From contig JADJFA010000001.1 of assembly GCA_016708875.1 (NCBI GenBank), positions 248,001 to 312,000 on the forward strand: 64,000 nucleotides of DNA, given 5' to 3'. Under the pieces are notes generated by a model. That model did not search any database. It saw nothing but the letters and a program-made list of their open reading frames with translations, and had not been told where the DNA came from. Source of the stretch: Lewinellaceae bacterium (GTDB lineage: Bacteria > Bacteroidota > Bacteroidia > Chitinophagales > Saprospiraceae). Below, in pieces: positions 60,451 through 64,000 of the stretch; the stretch's first letter is position 1, and every line of letters starts with the position of its first letter. Position numbers and translations under genes: made by a program.

Positions 60451-61617
60451 ATGAAAAACATACTCTGCACGCTGCTCACTCTCACATTTTCCCTCACCCT
60501 CTCCGCCCAAGGCATCGAGTTCTTCCATGGCACCTGGCCTGAAGCTCTCGAAAAAGCCAAATCAGAGGAAAAACTGATTTTTGTGGATGCCTACGCCGCC
60601 TGGTGTGGCCCTTGCAAGCGCATGGCTGCCCAAACCTTCCCGGATCCAAAGGCTGGCGAGTTTTTCAATGCCAATTTTATCAATTTGAAAATTGACATGG
60701 AAAAGCCTGAAAATGCGGAGTTTGCAGGGAAATATCCGGTGAATTCGTACCCGACGCTGATGTTTCTGGACGGGACCGGGAAAATCGTGTTGAAAGAAGT
60801 CGGCGGTAAAAACGTGGAACAACTGCTTGAAACAGGCAGAAAAGCCTTGGGTAAAAATGACAAATCGGTCGACTATGAGAAAAAATACGCTGAGGGCGAC
60901 CGCGACCCGAAGATGCTTTTTGATTATGTTCGTTCGCTTAATGCGGCGGGCAAACCTTCCCTGAAAATCACGAACGAATACCTGGGTACCCAGCAGGATT
61001 TGACGACGGAATTCAACCTCAAATTCATCCTGGAAGGAGCGGTGGATGCCGACAGCCGCGTGTTTGACTTGCTGGTAAAAAACCGCAGTAAAATCGTGGC
61101 CGTCACCAGTGAAGAGGCTGTGAATGCCCGCGTTGAAAAGGCCTGCAAAAGCACGGTGGCCAAAGCCATTGAATTCAAAAACAAAACCCTGCTCGATGAG
61201 GCCAAAGCCAAGATGAAAGCAGGCAACCCTTCCCGTTCATTAGCCTTTGCCTACGAGGCAGACATGAATTACGCCAAGGCAATCAAAGACGCAGGATTGT
61301 TTCTAAAAACCGCCAAGGCCTACCAGAAAACTGAGGTCAAAAGCAATGCAGCCAAACTCCACGATCTTGTGGTGATGCTGGTGCGCGCTTTCCCGGAGGA
61401 CAAAAACGTGCAGAAACAAGCCGAAAAATGGGCCAAATCCGCCGCCGAGAATGGAGGTCTGGCAGAATATTGGATGACATTGGCAGGGGTGTACAAACTT
61501 CAAGGAAAAACGCCAAAGGCTCGCAGCGCTGCCGAATTTGCAAAGAAGGAACTGACGGAAAAAGATGCGATGTTGAAGGAGAAGATTCAGTATTTTTTGG
61601 ACTCTTTGGAAGGATAG
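60451..61617 (+). CDS. secreted thioredoxin-fold protein, paralog of 46843-48018
   Basis: 388 residues. MKNILCTLLTLTFSLTLSAQ is a signal peptide. The thioredoxin domain has FVDAYAAWCGPCKRMAAQTF with an intact WCGPCK site and NSYPTLMFLDGTGKIVLKEV with cis-Pro. The C-terminal 240 residues are helical (KITNEYLGTQQDLTTEFNLK; AKAIKDAGLFLKTAKAYQKT; GVYKLQGKTPKARSAAEFAK) and TPR-like. The domain order and many phrases match the gene at 46843, so the two are paralogs of one duplication. It probably works in periplasmic disulphide handling. Confidence 0.9.
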   Translation: MKNILCTLLTLTFSLTLSAQGIEFFHGTWPEALEKAKSEEKLIFVDAYAAWCGPCKRMAAQTFPDPKAGEFFNANFINLKIDMEKPENAEFAGKYPVNSYPTLMFLDGTGKIVLKEVGGKNVEQLLETGRKALGKNDKSVDYEKKYAEGDRDPKMLFDYVRSLNAAGKPSLKITNEYLGTQQDLTTEFNLKFILEGAVDADSRVFDLLVKNRSKIVAVTSEEAVNARVEKACKSTVAKAIEFKNKTLLDEAKAKMKAGNPSRSLAFAYEADMNYAKAIKDAGLFLKTAKAYQKTEVKSNAAKLHDLVVMLVRAFPEDKNVQKQAEKWAKSAAENGGLAEYWMTLAGVYKLQGKTPKARSAAEFAKKELTEKDAMLKEKIQYFLDSLEG

Positions 61618-61652
61618 GTATTCGAGACCAACTCTACGGTGGGGATAATGCC

Positions 61653-61673
61653 TGTAGTAAATTTCGTACTACA
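61653..61673. promoter_or_regulatory. 7-bp inverted repeat overlapping a -7 box (possible operator)
   Basis: TGTAGTA (61653-61659) and TACTACA (61667-61673) are exact complements 7 bases apart. The second arm overlaps the -7 box TACATTTG (61670-61677), 71 bases before the HicB-like gene start. A repressor bound here would block the promoter, as in autoregulated toxin-antitoxin loci. This is inference from position. Confidence 0.45.
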
Positions 61674-61747
61674 TTTGTCGTTCAATTATATATGGGCAGC
61701 ATGCGCCCCAATAAAGGGAGATTCCAACCAAACTAAATCCTACGAAG

Positions 61748-62677
61748 GTGATTAATCTACAAACAGGGATTCCTTTTCAAATTGAAGGTGAGTTGGGTAA
61801 ACACAACACTCTACCTATCGAAAATTTGATTGAAATAGGTCAAAATCTTCAAGAATTGGTTAGACAACTAGCAATTGCTAATATTTCAGATGCAGAGGCT
61901 ATTGACCTTAATCAATTCAAGATCGAACTCTCGGACTTCCGTCCAGGAAGTGCTATCCCAGTTTTTATGCTCACACCGCGAGAATTTACTGGGAATTTGA
62001 CGGGAGATGTGAAAAAGCAAAAGCAGATTGTCAATAATGCTTTTGTTGAGATCATGCAATTTTCATAGGAAAATAAGTATGAAAGCATTCGAGAACGATA
62101 TCCCGCTCCTGTCGTACGTAACCCCTTGGTAGAAATCTTGACCAAACTTACAAATAGCTTTGGCAATAGTCCAGTACACATAGTTGAACTTTCCGGAAGA
62201 AATACCCCTCCAAAGCCGATATACTCTATCCGAAAAATTACACCAGAACGCAAAAGCAAACTTATTACGCCAATAATCGAATCCGATACGAATGTTAGAG
62301 AAGATATTGTATACGGCAAGCTGCAACAGATCACCAAAGGAAATAAAAAGCCGAGGGTAAAAGCCTTGGAGATTTATTCCGATCAGTCAGTATCGCTTTC
62401 GCACACCTGGGAGAAAATTGAGTTTGATGGCAAAAAATATCTGCTACACTTTCCTCTGCGCTGTTTGCTGGAAAAAGAAGATAAGACTTATTTGATTAAA
62501 TCGGAAATGCTCGATCTTGTTGGAACTGGCGAAACGGAAATGGAGGCAGAAGAAAGCTTTGCCCGTGAATTTGATTTTATCTACAACAGATACAATGGTT
62601 TAGATGACTCTCGCCTTTCGCCTCGCCTTCGTCGTATTAAAAACACGCTCAATCACCTGGTCAAATCAGTTGAATAA
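61748..62677 (+). CDS. HicB-like protein with in-frame amber stop
   Basis: Reading from GTG 61748 (MINLQTGIPFQIEGELGKHN) runs to a TAG at codon 107 (62066-62068), and the same frame continues without other stops to 62677: ...VEIMQFS, stop, ENKYESIRERYPAPVVRNPL... The whole is 309 codons. The last 70 residues (YLLHFPLRCLLEKEDKTYLI; LVGTGETEMEAEESFAREFD; LRRIKNTLNHLVKSVE) resemble a HicB-type partner domain. The stop could be a sequence error, a nonsense mutation, or read-through. The HicA-like gene starts 3 bases after the end. Function is inferred from the pair. Confidence 0.6.
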
Positions 62678-62680
62678 ATT

Positions 62681-62986
62681 ATGGCTGTACTTGATGCAAA
62701 GAAAACTTACAAAAACCTTTTGAAAAAAGGCTTCGTTGACGCTCCAAACCGAAGCGACGATCACAAATACCTTGAACTTTATCACGATGATATGTTGGTT
62801 TTGTACACCAAAATTAGCCATGGAGAGAAAGACCTGAACGACCATCTTATCAAGCAGATGTATGCGCAATGCAAGTTGAACAAAGTCCAGTTTTTAGATT
62901 TGGCGCGTTGTCCAATGTCGCAGGAAGAATATTTCAACGTGCTGCGCGAGGAGGGTTGGATAGATGACACACCTACCTTGAAATAA
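62681..62986 (+). CDS. HicA-like small protein (toxin-like)
   Basis: 101 residues. YKNLLKKGFVDAPNRSDDHK, then YLELYHDDMLVLYTKISHGE and KDLNDHLIKQMYAQCKLNKV, fit the dsRNA-binding-like fold of HicA (GFxxxxxxGSHxxY...H...L...I..q..l), with the His in DDHKY at the place of the catalytic His. A C-terminal extension (CPMSQEEYFNVLREEGWIDD) is unusual. HicA proteins are mRNA interferases. It starts 3 bases after the HicB-like frame, as in a two-gene unit. The order here is HicB-like first. Similarity is modest and not checked by search. Confidence 0.55.
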   Translation: MAVLDAKKTYKNLLKKGFVDAPNRSDDHKYLELYHDDMLVLYTKISHGEKDLNDHLIKQMYAQCKLNKVQFLDLARCPMSQEEYFNVLREEGWIDDTPTLK

Positions 62987-63060
62987 GTCTTTGTAAGAAT
63001 CCGAGATTGAAACAATATTGAAAGAAAACGATCCATTTTTGCACAAAACAGATGATTCAA

Positions 63061-63662
63061 ATGAAAAAAATGAGATTCCTTTTGCTGTAGTTCTAGCAGT
63101 ATTGCCAATGACTGGTGTTTATTCTCAGGTTGACTCATTGAGTAAAGACTCTTCGTTGCATAAAATAGCATCCCAAAAGATAATCAAAGGTGAGGGCGGG
63201 AAAGGGTATTATGAATTTATTGGGCAAGCTCAAGGTTCAAAAGAAGAACTTTTCGTAAAGGCAAAACAGGCGTTGTACCGTACTTTTACTTCGGGTGATG
63301 CTGTAATTCAGATGGAGGATAAGGAATCTGGATTAATTGAAGGCAAAGGGAGAACACAAACCTTCTATGGTAAGCAAGCAGGATTTACTCGTGACCTTGG
63401 TAGATTTATTTACCGAATTACTATCAAACAAAGGACAACAAGTACCGCATCCTTTTTTCGGAAATTATTTACGAAAAGGCTTATCTAAAGGAGGGCTGAC
63501 ATTGCTGAGGATTATCCAAGTAATTGGAAGCACCAATACAATAACACCGAAGCGTGGTGGGCAGGTTTAAAGAAGTTGGCTGATTCAGAATTAAAGGCGA
63601 TTGCCATCATTTTGGATTCTGCGTTGAATGGCAGAACAAAAGATACTAAAGATAAGTGGTAA
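63061..63662 (+). pseudogene. DUF4468-type secreted protein, three frameshifts
   Basis: ATG 63061 begins MKKMRFLLL, then the frame breaks near 63085 and the signal peptide continues AVVLAVLPMTGVYSQVDSLS. A long open segment (QKIIKGEGGKGYYEFIGQAQ; FVKAKQALYRTFTSGDAVIQ) is the DUF4468 domain start. Near 63425 the frame shifts again (KDNKYRILFSEIIYEKAY), and near 63505 once more (DIAEDYPSNWKHQYNNTEAW; LKAIAIILDSALNGRTKDTK) to a stop at 63662. Three indels in 600 bases may be decay, but this assembly has many similar breaks. Confidence 0.65.
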
Positions 63663-63729
63663 GATTTGATAATCAACCATCTTCGCCGAGAACTCCAAGA
63701 CAATGATTGAATATATAAAAAGCTAAAAA

Positions 63730-63939
63730 ATGACAACTACTCACATACCTACATCCAAAGAGATTGTCGCGCTCCTCGCTCAAAATGGCGTGCAATCTAC
63801 TGATAAAGACACTTTTGTAAAAGCCTTCAAAACGCTCTACCCAACCTTGTCTGCCACAGAGCGTGCTGGATTGTTGGTAGATTTGCTGGCTTATGTTGAC
63901 TCGGTTTTGGAATCCGAAACTTTGCCAGCAGCAGCCTGA
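63730..63939 (+). CDS. small hypothetical protein, 69 residues
   Basis: ATG 63730 opens MTTTHIPTSKEIVALLAQNG, followed by two helices (DTFVKAFKTLYPTLSATERA; LLVDLLAYVDSVLESETLPA). It has no signal peptide or known motif. A short leader with AAAAAA lies just before it. It is on the same strand as the decayed DUF4468 gene and has good coding-like composition, but I do not recognise it. Confidence 0.5.
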   Translation: MTTTHIPTSKEIVALLAQNGVQSTDKDTFVKAFKTLYPTLSATERAGLLVDLLAYVDSVLESETLPAAA

Positions 63940-64000
63940 TTATCCCGCCGTCTTTGTGGAAAACTTCATCCCTCGCCTTTACCCATTCGATTTACCTTTA

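Noticed and set aside
62066..62068. In-frame TAG as evidence of a changed genetic code
   Set aside because: Other genes in the window end in TAG or TAA normally and only this one frame is split, so recoding is not supported.

Overview
The window looks like a chromosomal segment of a Bacteroidota bacterium, probably Saprospiria-like (lineage is inference). Evidence: several secreted proteins end in type IX secretion (T9SS) sorting domains, gldD is present, and many promoters carry the Bacteroidota -7 box TAnnTTTG. Many short lipoproteins (DUF4625, MbnP, YHS) and a DUF4468-type gene fit the same phylum. I see no phage, insertion sequence, CRISPR array or rRNA. The one clear RNA gene is a tRNA-Leu(CAG).

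Layout. 1-7.5 kb: end of a phosphohexomutase gene, rpiB, crtZ, a T9SS-exported repeat protein, a MORN-caspase protein, and an M1 aminopeptidase. 7.5-13.1 kb, minus strand: a probable copper/di-heme locus (Cys-rich small protein, outer-membrane barrel with a CDVCGC motif, MbnP, WD40-T9SS protein, MbnH/CCP-like di-heme protein, DUF4625, YHS). 13.3-16.0 kb: ECF sigma factor, small protein, MscS channel, TauE/SafE. 16.0-16.85 kb: gene-free DNA with a possible minus-strand structured RNA, then tRNA-Leu. 17-28.9 kb: DUF1573, uvrB, a large T9SS protein, alkB, a LuxR-type regulator, fumC, an esterase and a MarR regulator. 29-33.9 kb: lpdA, cyclase, serA-type dehydrogenase, purine nucleoside phosphorylase, Hsp20. 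34.3-36.8 kb: an EAD-like/transmembrane/FGE-fold protein resembling conflict or signalling proteins. 36.9-46.7 kb: MazG, RhlE, DUF4143 ATPase, ABA4-like, nadC, thioredoxin-fold, aspS, VWA protein. 46.8-61.6 kb: two paralogous thioredoxin proteins, GNAT, STAND-TPR ATPase, NUC1 nuclease, gldD, PBP1A, two unknown proteins and a DUF433 antitoxin-like gene. 61.7-63.9 kb: a HicB/HicA-like pair with an internal stop, a decayed DUF4468 gene and a small ORF.

Two window-wide patterns stand out. First, about 20 intergenic regions hold long, often perfect inverted repeats (arms 16-56 bp). Their arms are built from short quasi-periodic words, and at least seven word families occur at two separate loci. 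Some lie between divergent genes, one forms the 3' end of a gene, one lies in an apparent 5' coding region, and two short ones sit inside a coding linker, so ordinary transcription termination does not explain them all. Second, at least eight protein genes, including the housekeeping genes uvrB, aspS and pbp1A, carry single-base frameshifts, several at homopolymers. This most likely reflects indel errors in the sequence rather than gene loss.
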